Shown here: positions 43,670 to 54,814 of the stretch, piece after piece
Position numbering within the stretch: the first letter of the stretch is position 1
Layout: each line of letters opens with the position of its first letter
NCBI GenBank assembly: GCA_947579605.1
Contig: OX388305.1
Coordinates: 19,109,542-19,173,541 of the forward strand
Source of the DNA: Athripsodes cinereus
Lineage: Eukaryota > Arthropoda > Insecta > Trichoptera > Leptoceridae
DNA length: 64,000 nt
Direction: 5' to 3'
The notes under the pieces: model-generated
Databases searched by the model: none
What the model was told of the DNA's origin: nothing
What the model saw: only the letters and a program-made list of their open reading frames with translations
Made by a program: the position numbers and the translations under genes

Positions 43670-44720
43670 CTAATAAGTAAGACATTTTTCAATGCATAAT
43701 GTGTAGAATGTAAAAAATTACTAAAATGATGTTTCATTTTAAAAATATTGCGGTTTCTACGTTTTTAAGTGAGTACAAAAAATATGATTTTCACATAGGT
43801 ACATTTGAATTCGTCAATTAAATAATGAGGTACTCTCCGAGTACGATCCGGTGAAAATCTAGTTTTCCATAATATCTAGACTGCCTCGGAACAGACAAAA
43901 CTCTGTTGGGTTGTTAATTGAATTTCTTAATATATTTTAAGAACACTTGTAACAGATAATGAAAAAGTAATGTTGAGTTATTTTGATTTTTTAAGATTAT
44001 TTTGATTCAAGTTTGAAATCATTGAAAATGAAAAAAAAAATTACCTACGGGAAAAGATAAATAAATCAAATTCCGTTGCAATCTTTTCCTCTTTAATGTT
44101 TGTCGAGTAAATAATAAATTCTGGAGATTTCTCAGTAAACGGAGCAAATTATAATATTGAAAAAACAAGGATTTTTTTTAGCAATTACTCTTTATTTATT
44201 TTTCATTACGTTTTCCATATTAATATCATTGAAAAAATAATTTATTTCCAGGAAGTTTTTATACTATTTTAATTATTAATAAATGAATTAATGAAGCCTG
44301 TGCTTGTGAGGTTTTTCATTGTTTTATTAATTGAGTTGCTATGTGATTTTTAAACATTTATAAATTGATCATTCTTATTACTATCAGATTTACTCGATAC
44401 CTATTTAAAATATCTACCACCCCGTCATAAATTTTCGATTTACTTACTCGAGAAATATAATTAACAAGTTCTTAAAATTCAATTACAAAGATGCAATTAT
44501 ATTCACCAATACAAGACTTTTATTTCAAAACGAGTGTTTCCAATATTCGTATGTTTTTGATGCGAAAATTGAATATTTGCATGTCAACGAAGATTTTCAC
44601 GACAAGCTTCTATAGATGGTTGTTGTTTTTTGAGTGAACTTCGTCTGGTTTTACGCCATTTTTTAGATATAATTTTTTTTATACCTTTAAAAACTTCATA
44701 CAATTATTAAAAATGATATA
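43670..44720. other. AT-rich intergenic sequence
   Basis: No supported feature. Confidence 0.4.
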
Positions 44721-44724
44721 TCTG

Positions 44725-45005
44725 ACATGGTGGTTTCGACATGTTGAACGAATGCACGAGGTAAGAATGAAAAAGAGGATACACTTGTCTGAAAGAAAGT
44801 GTACGAGGAGTGCGGGCATCTGAGAACCACGTGGCTTGATCACGTGGATCAAATCAAAAGGACGGCCGTGTGTTGTGACGTGCGTGTATGAGAAACTGTA
44901 TGACTGTGGAGGAAGCGAAGAAAGTGTGTAAAGATAGATCTGTTTGGCGTTCCGTTCTTTCTGCCTACCCCACTTGGGACACGGCGTGAGGGTATAGTGT
45001 AGTAT
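44725..45005 (+). pseudogene. RTE-like non-LTR retrotransposon, 3' end (family F)
   Basis: Across shifted frames the plus strand encodes RHVERMHEVRMKKRIHLSE, then WLDHVDQIKR-like and YEKLYDCGGSEESV, and ends with the words FGVPFFLPTPLG. This matches 'GHVERM...RM.KR.Y', 'W.DQI' and a final 'CKDR..W...LSAYPTW' of insect RTE-like tails. The terminal DNA is GTTCCGTTCTTTCTGCCTAC, then CCCACTTGGGACACGGCGTG, then AGGGTATAGTGTAGTA. That terminus matches 785-840 (minus) and resembles the SINE-A tail. It is degraded and non-functional. Confidence 0.65.
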
Positions 45006-45009
45006 ATCT

Positions 45010-45318
45010 GACATGGCTAACTCGAAATATATTCATAATTTATTCGCAAGTTCAAATGCGAATATCTAAAGAATGTGAATATTTTGCACATCACTAATAT
45101 ATATATGTAAGTACAAACATACCTACAGTCATAAGAAAAAGAACAAAAGCTTTACATGAACATGTATCTTGGGAAGGGATTTTTATTGTTTTACAGCAAC
45201 TGAATAAGTAAACAACACCAAAACAACAACATTATACGGTGTTGGAAGAAAATTGAAAAATCTAAAAATAATTCAAGAATCATTATTCCTTTTATATAGC
45301 CAGTGAGCTTGTTATTTC
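45010..45318. other. AT-rich intergenic sequence
   Basis: No supported feature. Confidence 0.4.
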
Positions 45319-45320
45319 AA

Positions 45321-45542
45321 TTTACATTTTTGGTCCAGCTAAGTCTGGGAAACGTGATATTATTTTTTTACATAACTGCTTTTTTAGCGTCTAGAAAAAA
45401 AATTAGGTATGCACAAAGCAGTTATATCGAATTACATTTTTGGTCCAGCTAAGTCTGGGAAACGAGATATTTTTTTTTTAACATAAATGCTTTTTTAGCG
45501 TCCAGAAAAAAAGATTTAGGTAGGTATGCATAAAGCATCATA
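45321..45542 (+). repeat. Two-unit tandem repeat, period about 110 bp
   Basis: Units at 45321-45430 and 45431-45542 share ACATTTTTGGTCCAGCTAAG, TCTGGGAAACG, a T run, GCTTTTTTAGCGTC and AGGTATGCA. They differ by a few substitutions and T-run lengths, so the duplication is fairly young. Confidence 0.8.
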
Positions 45543-45734
45543 TGTATTAATAGAATTTACATCATTAATTTGAAGAAGAGATATGTACTCCATAGTGAAT
45601 GTAAGAATTAAATCATAGTGATGTGATTTTCATAGTTAGTCCACTGGGTAGGTACTCTGCTTGTAAGTGATATTGTGATGGTTTTGGTAGGTTTCTATAC
45701 CTATGAATTTTGCTTGAAGTTCGTTGTTATAATA

Positions 45735-46766
45735 TTAGGTCGGGGAAAAAGTCTTTTCGCATATAGTATGTATAAACTTATAATGAAATATCTTTGGCTG
45801 TACTATTTGTATCGGGCTGGTTTTGATGACATTTAAAAGGTGACATTTCAAAAAACGAATCAAATTAGGAAAATTTATAACAAAAAAGGAAAAAATGCAA
45901 CGCCAGCCCGCGAAAAAAAGTGTGACATTTATGGACCTAATGCAGTGTCAGAAAGAGTAGTACAAAGTTGGTTTAAGCGTTTTCAATCCAGGAATTTTGA
46001 TGTCAAAGATGCACCTCGCTCTGATCGCCCTGTTACGGATAAAATGGACGCTATTTTTAAAAAAAGTGGAGCAAGATCGGCATATCAGTAGTTACAACAA
46101 AGCTGAAGAACTGGGAATTGACCACAAAACAGTTTTGACCCATTTAAAAAAAGCTGGGTACACAAAAAAGCTCGATATTTGGGTGCCACACGAGCTCACT
46201 GAAAGAATCCTAATGAACCATCTACTCATTTGAAATTCTTTATTGACACGTAATGAAACCGAACCGTTTTTGAAGAGATTGATAACTGGTGATAAAATGT
46301 AGATCAGGTATGACAAGAACGTGCAAATAAGGTCATGATCAAAGGTTGGTCAGGCTTCACAGACTGTGGCAAAACCTGTGTGGTCTTTCATCACGATAAC
46401 GCTAGTCCACATACATCTTGAGCAACTCAGCAAAAATTAAGAGAGTTTAGCTGGGAGGTGTAAATGCATCCGCCATATAGTCCTGACCTTGCACCTTCGG
46501 ATTTTCATCTGTTTCGGTCTCTTTAGAATTTTTTAGGTAGTGTCAGGTTAACATCAATAGAGGACTGCCAAAACTACTTGTTGCGGTTTTTTGATCAGAA
46601 GTCCCAAAATTTCTACAGCAACGGGATCATGTCTCTACCTGCAAGATGGCAGAATGTTTACGAACAAAATGGCAAATATATACTGTAAATAAATGAAAAT
46701 TAACTTTGAAAAAAAATTACTTGAATTTTCATATAAAATACGAAGAAACTTTTTCCCCGACGTATT
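45735..46766 (+). mobile_element. mariner transposon, internally deleted and mutated
   Basis: Terminal inverted repeats of about 30 bases begin TTAGGTCGGGGAAAAAGTCT at the left. The right end is its imperfect complement (TTTTCCCCGACGTA). The transposase reading is recognisable throughout: N-terminal helix-turn-helix region with WFKRFQSRNFDVKDAPRSD, then a second with HKTVLTHLKKAGY, catalytic regions with ITGD, HHDNASPHTS and PPYSPDLAPSDFHLF (the DD34D triad), and a C terminus with LPARWQNVYEQNGKYIL. The length of about 1.03 kb is short of the usual 1.25-1.3 kb. About 60 residues are missing between QTVAKP and the HHDN box. Frameshifts and several stops follow, including one just after GDKM. 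Confidence 0.9.
45840..46684 (+). pseudogene. mariner transposase pseudogene
   Basis: This is the coding relic inside the element above. It is in at least two frames: 45840-46060 encodes the first DNA-binding region, and 45997-46233 the second in a shifted frame. The catalytic part from about 46270 to the final TAA near 46685 has in-frame stops. The enzyme would have cut at TA sites as a DDD-family nuclease. It cannot be made from this copy, though the ends might still be bound by a related transposase. Confidence 0.85.
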
Positions 46767-46804
46767 ATTTGACTATACAAATGAAGGGTTCGAATCCTGT
46801 TAAC

Positions 46805-47075
46805 GATTTTTCCGCAATTATGTATAACATAACATAACATGTATAGACAATTCACACAGACCGAGCTAGTCCCAAACTAAGATGAATCTTGTATTATGGG
46901 TACTAACGCGACGATACACACATATACAATGCACTAAACACATATACATGTAACATCCAGACCCAAGACAGTCTGAAAAAGGTCATTCTTCATTTTGCCC
47001 TGCCCGGGAATCGAACCCGGGACCTCGTGACTCAAAGACAAGTGCGTTAGCCTCCGCGCCACACCGGTCGTCTAA
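46805..47075 (-). mobile_element. tRNA-derived SINE (family 1), well preserved
   Basis: Read on the minus strand, an A box TGGCGCGGAGGCTA (47048-47061) and a perfect B box GGTTCGATTCC (47007-47017) lie in a tRNA-like head. The body follows: GGCAGGGCAAAATGAAGAAT, CAGACTGTCTTGGGTCTGG, CGTCGCGTTAGTACCCATAA, TTTGGGACTAGCTCGGTCTG, and a TGTTATGTTATGTTATA tail. The body is of the kind common in Lepidoptera (recognised, not searched). It is non-coding and probably transcribed by polymerase III. Confidence 0.85.
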
Positions 47076-47079
47076 ATGT

Positions 47080-49755
47080 ACAAAACAAGTTACAGGAAAG
47101 TGTTACGAAACGAAATTCTTATTCTTTTCATACGCGTATTTCTTAACAAAAAACGAAATCACTCTAGTAAAACTAACTGTAGAAAATTTGTTGAATAGAT
47201 TATTTATTTAAAACCAAAATCAAATGTCTCTTTTCAGCAATAAACTATGAATCACAATTAAGTTTTTGATTCGAATGTTTGTGCATAATTCACTTGCTGT
47301 GATTTTAAAAAGGAGGAAATTGGAATAAACGAACGTGCTTTTTGACTGTTTCATTTGAACGCTTTTGTTTTGAATTGGTTCTTTGTTAATTTATTTCGAC
47401 GCTCTTTCTTACTTCTTTCAATTCTTAAAACATTCTTCCATTTTGTAGTATTTGATACCCGTTAATTGAAAAATAATAATAAAAATAATTTATTATTTAT
47501 TTAAAATCAAGCTTCAAAACAGTTTTTTTAGCTAAAATAAATATGAAAGTACATTTTCTTTTCAATAATTTAGGTGTGACTATTAAGAAAAATATCACAA
47601 AAATAGTTTACAGAATCGTTGGAACAAAAAAGTTCTTTTTTTATTTTTATATAAATACCTTAACATTATTTATTTAACTGTTTTTCTTATATCACCAGAA
47701 AAAAACAAACTAATTTTCTAAACAAACAAACTAAATTGCTCCAGGGTTTGTAAGTTTTCATTGTGAAAAGTAGGTGTCTTGACGAAAGCACTTAAACATA
47801 TTTATCTTGAATGTGAAAAATAAGTAACGTTTTTGTTTGATATATTTTTATAATAGCCGATATAAAGTGGCAAAATTAATTAATAATCCAATTAGTAAAA
47901 CATTGCGTTAGGTATATGATGCAGTATATTTTATATTATTCAGTATATTGGTCTTCTTTTATTCAGAAGTGACCTATCAATAGTTCTAACAGTGAAAATT
48001 TTATTATATTCATAACAGTTTACCATGATTTTCAGTACCTCTGACCTCAAAAAAGAATACAAAAAACACAAAGCTTTGATAAAAATAAAGAAAACGTTAG
48101 TATAAAAAAGTCCTTGAATGAAGTTGAAAACACATTAAATGTAGATAAATATTTAAAAATTATATTTTTTGGAATTTTGAGAAAGATGCCCATTGCCTTT
48201 TCCGAATGCTTAATAATAATACTTGCTAGATATTATCTACAAAATAGAACTCTTGCACTAAGTACAAGCTTACTGGTTGTACTTTAAATAGTTCGTACAG
48301 TCTTATATAACAAAAACCGATAAACTTGTAAGCTCCCTATTACTCGGTAATGTGATCTTTAGATATCTGAAGAGTTTATCTTGAAAATATCTTTGAATAG
48401 AAACACGTGTGTCTCATGTAAGGAAGATTTTGAATTTGTCCAATGAACGTACCATCTATTTATATTCCTTGTACCAAAAATACACATTCAACTGGAGCTT
48501 ATAGAAAGTTCTGAAAAATCATCTTATATTATGGGTTATAAATAATACTGAGAAATTCTTATCCCAAAAGTAAGATAACCAGTTCATGACGAATGTGATT
48601 TTTTTCTAGTATCTGCGTTTCTGTTTGAGAAAATAAAGAAGAAAATTTACTCAGATAAATATGCCTAATTTTTTTTTGTAAATAAATTTGGGAATTATAA
48701 TGACAGAGTAACAATAAATTATGAAGCTCACTTATATAACATTTATATTTCAATGTCTTACAGGAAGAAAAGAGAAGGTAAGAAAGGAAACAATGAATAG
48801 TTCAGACATCTCGGTTTTACAAAATTTAGAGCACAGGAGTGTAATGGGTTCCTGGGGGTAAAAATCTCTTTTCTAAAACCACATCAAGGTAGTTTCTCTT
48901 ATAAATATAAAAAGTACCCAAGACACTTACCTTTGAATATTGCTGTGAAAAAGATCGTAAGTTATTCAGGCTAACGACTAAATGTTGCTGCCAGACAAAA
49001 ATAAACTGTTTCCACGCAAAAAAAACTTGTTTCATATTCTGACCACGAAACAAATTACTCTGTGATATATAATAGAAAAATTTTAGACGGAAAAAAAAAC
49101 CGATTCATATTAAAAACTAATTCAAAAGAAACTTGGCACGATAGACTCCTGAGAATAAAAAACTAACTATTTCCAAAGATGCTTTATGTCAAAATTCAAA
49201 TTATCTTTATTTTTTTTAATTCTAGAATTAGAATAATATTATATAATTATACTATTGTTTTTGCTACAAGGAATTGGATATTCTAATATTTCTGAAAACA
49301 TCGTTCTTTTAAAACTATTTGTCTATAAGTTTTTAGATATTAAATTGTCCTATAGGTTTCGAACAAAAGTTTTCACTGTCGTCATGCAGCACAAAAGTTC
49401 ACAAAGGTAAAAGTTGAAATGAACTTATGAAGAAACTATCAACACTGTGAGAAGCATAAGCGATTAAAGCAATATTATTATGTGATTAGTATACTAACTG
49501 AAATGAAACACGTAGGAAGTTTTTGGTTAAAAAAAATCATGCTGTTTTGGTTTTGGTTGAAAATAATGGTATTGAATTTACAAATTTTTAGAATATTCAT
49601 GAATGAAAAATACAAATCAACTTTTGTGCATGTAAGAGATTTGGATTTTTTACATTAATTAATTTTGTGAAATATATAATATCAAAAAAAAATTTTGTAC
49701 AAAATATTTAGATAAAAGTAATAAGGCTACAACATGTATAAACGAATAATTTTGC
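47080..49755. other. AT-rich intergenic sequence, no feature
   Basis: About 2.7 kb with no supported coding segment, repeat end or palindrome. Open stretches at 48559-48753 and 48826-49053 show no domain. Confidence 0.45.
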
Positions 49756-49760
49756 ACAAT

Positions 49761-49800
49761 AGGCGAGTTTATCGCAGGGAAGCGACATCTCCCATTCTAA
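49761..49800 (-). repeat. Jockey-like 3'-UTR fragment (family E)
   Basis: TAGGCGAGTTTATCGCAGGG, AAGCGACATCTCCCATTCTA aligns with 62398-62440. Confidence 0.5.
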
Positions 49801-49823
49801 CTAATAAATTAAAAATAATTACT

Positions 49824-50033
49824 CTTCTGCGTAAGTTTTCGAGTGTCCTGTAAAAGGCAGGTGTTCGAAAAAATTAAGACATTTTACATCTTAAATTCAG
49901 CGATGAGGTTTGCCACCCATCCTGAATGTCTTGATTTTATATTGGCACGAAGAGGACAGTTTGCATGTTGCTTACATGCAGCTGATCTGCTGGCTACCCC
50001 GCTTGTGGGATATGCCGTGATGGTATAGTATAT
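49824..50033 (+). repeat. SINE-A, 5'-truncated copy
   Basis: It starts at TCTTCTGCGTAAGTTTTCGA and runs without gaps to CTTGTGGGATATGCCGTGAT, then GGTATAGTATA. It is nearly identical to the 36.46-kb copy, so it is young. Truncation at the left end is what reverse transcription by a LINE would produce. Confidence 0.8.
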
Positions 50034-50089
50034 AATTACTGATTAATTGATGATTGATTTCTAATACAAGGACCCGCAGTCACAACATT

Positions 50090-50200
50090 TCACTTGTAAG
50101 AAATGTTGCCATCAGAACATTTCTTACAAGTGAGATAATTGGCGAACCAACTGCATGAAATATACATACAAGTCATATTCTTCGTACCAGTGTAAGATAA
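50090..50200. repeat. 18-bp perfect hairpin joined to antisense SINE-A piece
   Basis: TCACTTGTAAGAAATGTT (50090-50107) and its exact complement (50116-50133) surround GCCATCAG. The right arm continues as an antisense SINE-A fragment (GAACCAACTGCATGAAATAT ... TTCGTACCAG). Confidence 0.6.
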
Positions 50201-50657
50201 AACGAGTATATATTCTGGTTACGTGGCATATTTCATTTAAAATCTTATATTAATAGCCGTGGTGTTTGAATTTAAAAGAAATGGGGGAGTTCTTTTTTCT
50301 TTGCTTTCATAAATTATTATAAAATACAAATAAATTAGGTATATATTTTTTTTAATAAAATTAAAACAACATATTTTTGTTTATTTTACATATTTCGTTA
50401 AATTATTTAATTTTTTATTAAAATAGGTTTTATTAAAATTTTATATGGAATAATTTTGGGAAAATTAGTAGAATAAAATATTCTCGTATTGTAAATATGA
50501 GTAAAAAAAAAATCTTGGGAATACTTGATTAAGAATAATATGTCTAGCATTGGGTGTGATTGACATTCGAATGCATGTTTACTTTGCATACCATTCAAAT
50601 TGTGTTCAAAAGTTTTCAATATGAATAACACGAACACGCAGCTTTTTCACAATTTTA

Positions 50658-50908
50658 GGTAGGTACTACTTTGATATATTTATTAAAATATTTTGTGATA
50701 TTATGTTGGATCGTAATTATTCTTTGTGCTCAAAGCGTATCTGACAAGTCTCTGGAGAACAGTCGGGAACAGCACGTTAACACAGACATATTTCATGAAA
50801 AGTACACAGTGTTCTATAAATCACTATTACTTCTGAGTTATATGCAACATTTGTATCATTTACAGAAGCATATTGCTCCTTATTTTATGCAAAATATGTA
50901 TGAAAGGT
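50658..50908 (+). CDS. Weak candidate exon, possible secreted or membrane peptide
   Basis: The segment begins after an acceptor-like CACAATTTTAG and ends at a good donor match (GAAAG/GTATGT). The open frame between them contains a hydrophobic stretch (YLLKYFVILCWIVIILC), then a polar part (SDKSLENSREQHVNTDIFHE). There is no ATG near the start, so it would have to be an internal exon. No family is recognised. AT bias can produce such hydrophobic frames by chance. Confidence 0.2.
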
Positions 50909-50919
50909 ATGTCTAATTT

Positions 50920-51578
50920 CTATAGTGCGATTTTTTAGACACACAATCTTACGAGTGTATTAAAAAGAATTCCAAATTTCATATATTAAATGAAACTAAA
51001 TTGTAAATGCAAAATTTTAACAAGAAATTCTTAATTCTAAATATTTTATTTATTTAAATATACGGCACAATAATAGTGAACTACTTTGTCAAATTGTATG
51101 TATTGTTGAATGAAAAAGGCATTATCTTTTTTAATTAACTGGATAAGAAATTGTAGGTACTTAAAAAAATGTGTATTGGCTAATTCATTGTATTTTCAAT
51201 AATTATAATTACATATATGAAACAGGGTAAGTATCACAAATGCCTGACACAGAATAATTTATTATGTTATCAAACTTTGAGTTTTGCATTATACCTCCAA
51301 TTTATCATTTGGTTTTGAGATAAATGTCTTTCTCAAACTCTCAATAAGTATCTTCAACACAATACAACGTTTCATTGTCAAACAACAGTGCTTGAGGTCT
51401 TTAGAGCTTTACTTCAACTGTCAGTAATATTTATATAATACATATTACTACTATCGAAATAATTTATACTGAGACAATGTCAACTTTAATATTATATAAA
51501 GTTGTGTCCATATAGGTGTTAAACAATTTATATTTAAGTGCCTTTAAATAATATTGTATTTATTAAAAATGAACATGT
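50920..51578. other. AT-rich intergenic sequence
   Basis: No supported feature. Confidence 0.4.
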
Positions 51579-51579
51579 G

Positions 51580-51720
51580 CTACTATAATACCATCACGCC
51601 ATATCTCTCAGTAAATATCGTCCTATTTGTGTTTATAAAAAAATAGGGGCAGGAGGCACGCCTAATCACTGAATTGAAAGAGTTGGACATTTATTCTTTG
51701 CTGTTGACTTCATAAGATAA
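51580..51720 (-). repeat. SINE-A, partial and diverged
   Basis: CTACTATAATACCATCACGC, CATATCTCTCAGTAAAT and CCTAATCACTGAATTGAAAG keep the SINE-A order. Confidence 0.45.
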
Positions 51721-51724
51721 AAAT

Positions 51725-52280
51725 ATTAATTTTGGACTCCACACCATAATAATAATATTATAATATAATGTATATAATGTAGTGCTATCTTATGAGAGAA
51801 CGTGATATTCTTTAAATCACGTGTCTTGACCATGCGGGTATATGAGGAGAATTCATACTGCAAATGATCATATTATTACGATATTCCCATTGGGATTAAG
51901 TGTCATATATTCTTATCCTCCTCAATCACATAATTTTCATTCATATATTACAATATTTGCATAGGTATGTATCAAAAGATAAGCTTTGCACTACGTAGCT
52001 TTAAATCATTACTTTCAATGGGAAAATATTTTTTTACATACCAAGGCACGGAATGTCAGCGTATATCAAAGTATTTTTCTGACAATGTACTTCTACACAA
52101 TATCAAAAACTTATTGCAGCTTGCTTTAGTACTGACTAATTCAGAGGCGGATTAAAATGTTGACTATTAAATAACGGAATATGTAATTTACTTCTCTTTA
52201 TTTTCGAATATATTTTTTTCTTATGTTTTTATTAATGTAAACTGCTCTCTTTAAGATTTTTTTTTGATGATTTCAGATAT
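51725..52280. other. AT-rich intergenic sequence
   Basis: An open stretch at 51967-52155 starts with ATG but shows no domain or codon bias. Confidence 0.35.
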
Positions 52281-52281
52281 T

Positions 52282-52960
52282 TATTTATTTATTTATTTAT
52301 TTCAATTTTACAGGATACATACAGTTGATACAAAAAATATAATGGTCTATAACATATTTAGCAATAAGCAAACCAGTGAAGATCCCTATATTACCCTTAT
52401 GTGCTCTTCAAAACATACATAACCAAACACAGCAGCACCAATAAGCAATAGACAAAATCAACCAACAACAATTACAATATAATAGAATAAATTATGTTAA
52501 CAAAATTAATAGAATAATGCTCACAAAGCAATTATCGCAGGATTAAACAATAAAACAATAAGCAATAAAAACAATACAATGAATCATGAAAAATAAAAAT
52601 AATGACATCATATAAAATCTCTCAAAATTTAAAATTCAAAATTCCACATTATTTAAAATTCAACATTATTTAAAATTCAATACTAAAATTTGTCATAAGC
52701 AAATGGGAATAATATTATCCAACACATGCAAGAAATTAGATACCTACCATTATAAAACAAAACATGCAATACCATATAGAACAAATACTAAACATGAAAA
52801 GAATAGATTTAAATAATACACGACATTCAAAGGCAATCGAAACACAACGAACAAAATAGTAATCAATACTTAGTAATCAATATAAGTAATACTAAAGGAT
52901 AAGTGATTTAATAAGTACAAAATCCTTTTGAATGAAGGAATTTTGTTTCCACTCCATACT
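52282..52960 (-). mobile_element. Probable non-LTR retrotransposon 3'-UTR with (AAAT)n tail
   Basis: Six or so ATTT units (52282-52308) read as an AAAT tail on the minus strand. They follow a non-coding, A-rich stretch similar in style to the 3' untranslated part of the 62-64-kb element. No coding sequence remains, so the call rests on the tail. Confidence 0.35.
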
Positions 52961-53075
52961 ATTCAAAAGACTTTTGACGAGTAAAAGACGATACCTAGTC
53001 ATTATACTTTTACAATAGCTGACCTCTTTTTAATTCAACAATGTATAAAGTTCATACCTTTGATGTATAAAATTC

Positions 53076-53262
53076 TTACCTTTGATTGACGAGGTCTCGG
53101 GTTCGATTCCCGGCTAGGGCAAAATGAAACATACTAATTATCCTGGATCGGTGTGTTACCTACATATGTAGATATTTGTTAATGTTTTATGCCTATGTGT
53201 CGTCGTGCTAGTATCTATAATAAAATATTCTTATTTTCGTTTGGGACTAGTTGGAACTGAAC
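53076..53262 (+). mobile_element. tRNA-derived SINE (family 1), 5'-truncated
   Basis: CGAGGTCTCGGGTTCGATTC, CCGGCTAGGGCAAAATGAAA includes the B box GGTTCGATTCC (53100-53110). The body ends TTCGTTTGGGACTAGTTGGA, parallel to the 46.8-47.1-kb copy. The A-box half is lost. Confidence 0.75.
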
Positions 53263-53264
53263 GA

Positions 53265-53918
53265 ATTTTCGTATTGAAGACTTTAAATAGGTTTACATGA
53301 CTAGATATCAATAGATAGCACAGTATCAAATGGATTTAAATGGATGGAAATATAACTTGCCAGAGGCGAACACCTGCTGTTTCAGATTATTGATTGTCAT
53401 TCAGCTTCGAGAGTGAAGGCAATTTGACGTTAGAATTTCGGACTTTCATTCGGGAGATAAAAATCATTCTTCAAATTCACCCGTCTTCATGAGACAAGCA
53501 AATAGTTTCACAGAGTGGAGATTTATTTACATTTGTTACATAGGTACATGCGAGATGTGTTGCATAACATAAAATTCTATTTTTATATAAAATAAAATTT
53601 ATATAAAAATAGGGCGAAGGTATGGTACTCAATATTTTCCAACTAAAGCTGTCTCTGGATTATTTTTCATAAAAGCTTGGAATACTCTACAAACAAATAC
53701 AGAAAACAATAATATAAACACAGTGACAGATGTCAGGTGAGTAGTTGTATCCCTGATGAATGTCACGATATTGCAATATACAATATTATTGTGTCGTTAC
53801 AAAAGCATTCTGAAAAAAATGTTTAGTACATCAAACACGATAGGATATTGCGGAATAATGAAATCATTGTTTTTGTACCAGTTAAATGACAAAAGATGAA
53901 TTAGTATTATCCGATGAG
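53265..53918. other. Intergenic sequence
   Basis: A 15-bp hairpin (CTATTTTTATATAAA and its complement) lies at 53578-53613. No gene was recognised. Confidence 0.4.
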
Positions 53919-53919
53919 A

Positions 53920-54190
53920 TCTTTAATTCAGTGATTAACTACCCATCCTGAATGTCTTATCTTTTATTGGTAAAAAGCTTTTGTTTTTTTTAAGCTATTG
54001 ATCTTGTGGAATATTCCATAATGCCTCATTTGTTTGCATGCATAGTGTTAAAAATAATATTTCTCTACTTACCTATATATCAAACTATTACGCATATGTG
54101 GTAGCCATAAAGCTATGCATTAAAGCATTTAATTGTCTTCTCCATGCTTATGATGAATTTAAATATTCAAGATTGGTGGCAAACTACTGA
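53920..54190. repeat. SINE-A fragments in opposite orientations
   Basis: At 53925-54010 the order AATTCAGTGATTAACTACCC, ATCCTGAATGTCTTATC is sense. At 54090-54185 GTGGTAGCCATAAAGC and TTGTCTTCTCCATGC, then CAAGATTGGTGGCA, is antisense. Confidence 0.5.
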
Positions 54191-54606
54191 ACTACAAATG
54201 TTTAACTTAATTATTGTTGAACAAAATACTGAAATAAATTTGGGATATAGATTCTACTTTGACAGTGTCAACTGTGTGAATGTTCATTTTTATAATATAA
54301 ACTATAAAAATAATAAAAAAAACATGGAGATAATTAGGTAATTAATATGGATTAATTAGTTCTTTTAATAAGCCATGTAGATTTTTATAACAAGATTATT
54401 CACTTGGTTGGTTTGCAGAGCGTATAAATCATTTTAATAAAATATAATTGAATCAATTTCATTTCAACGAGTTTCATAGAAAAGGAGAAATTGCATTTAT
54501 ATGAAAAGAAATTGTGAGTATGAAATATATTATTGCAAATAAATGTTTTTCAATTATTATAAGATCAATTAGCACTTCAATATTAATTATATAAAATATA
54601 ATATAA

Positions 54607-54812
54607 CACTGTTTTATGTTTCACTATTTTGTATACAAAGTATTCCACAGAGACGCCTAGCGTTTTCACCAATAAATTGCCATCATCGCGGTGAAGTACA
54701 AACTTCATTTTAATTTCTTCTGTTTAAACTTTCCTTGATGATATCTTGGGGAAAGCACAAAGCATTATTGTTGTGTACTTTGTATACATAACAGTGAAAC
54801 GAAAAAGCAGTG
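54607..54812. mobile_element. CACTG-ended MITE with TAA duplication
   Basis: A 206-bp element with imperfect terminal inverted repeats of about 36 bases: CACTGTTTTATGTTTCACTA, then TTTTGTATACAAAGTA. The right end complements CACTGCTTTTTCGTTTCACT. It is flanked by TAA on both sides. A 3-bp TWA duplication is the mark of PIF/Harbinger elements, so that superfamily is the likely mobiliser. Non-coding. Confidence 0.7.
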
Positions 54813-54814
54813 TA

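Noticed and set aside
44679..45014. Minus-strand 111-codon open frame
   Set aside because: It is the shadow of the RTE-like tail that reads on the plus strand.
46998..47075. A functional tRNA gene on the minus strand
   Set aside because: A and B boxes are good, but the head is attached to a SINE body with related copies at 41.8 and 53.1 kb.
47080..49755. Genes in the 2.7-kb quiet stretch
   Set aside because: Open frames are short, AT-driven and on both strands without motif; no splice-supported model can be drawn.
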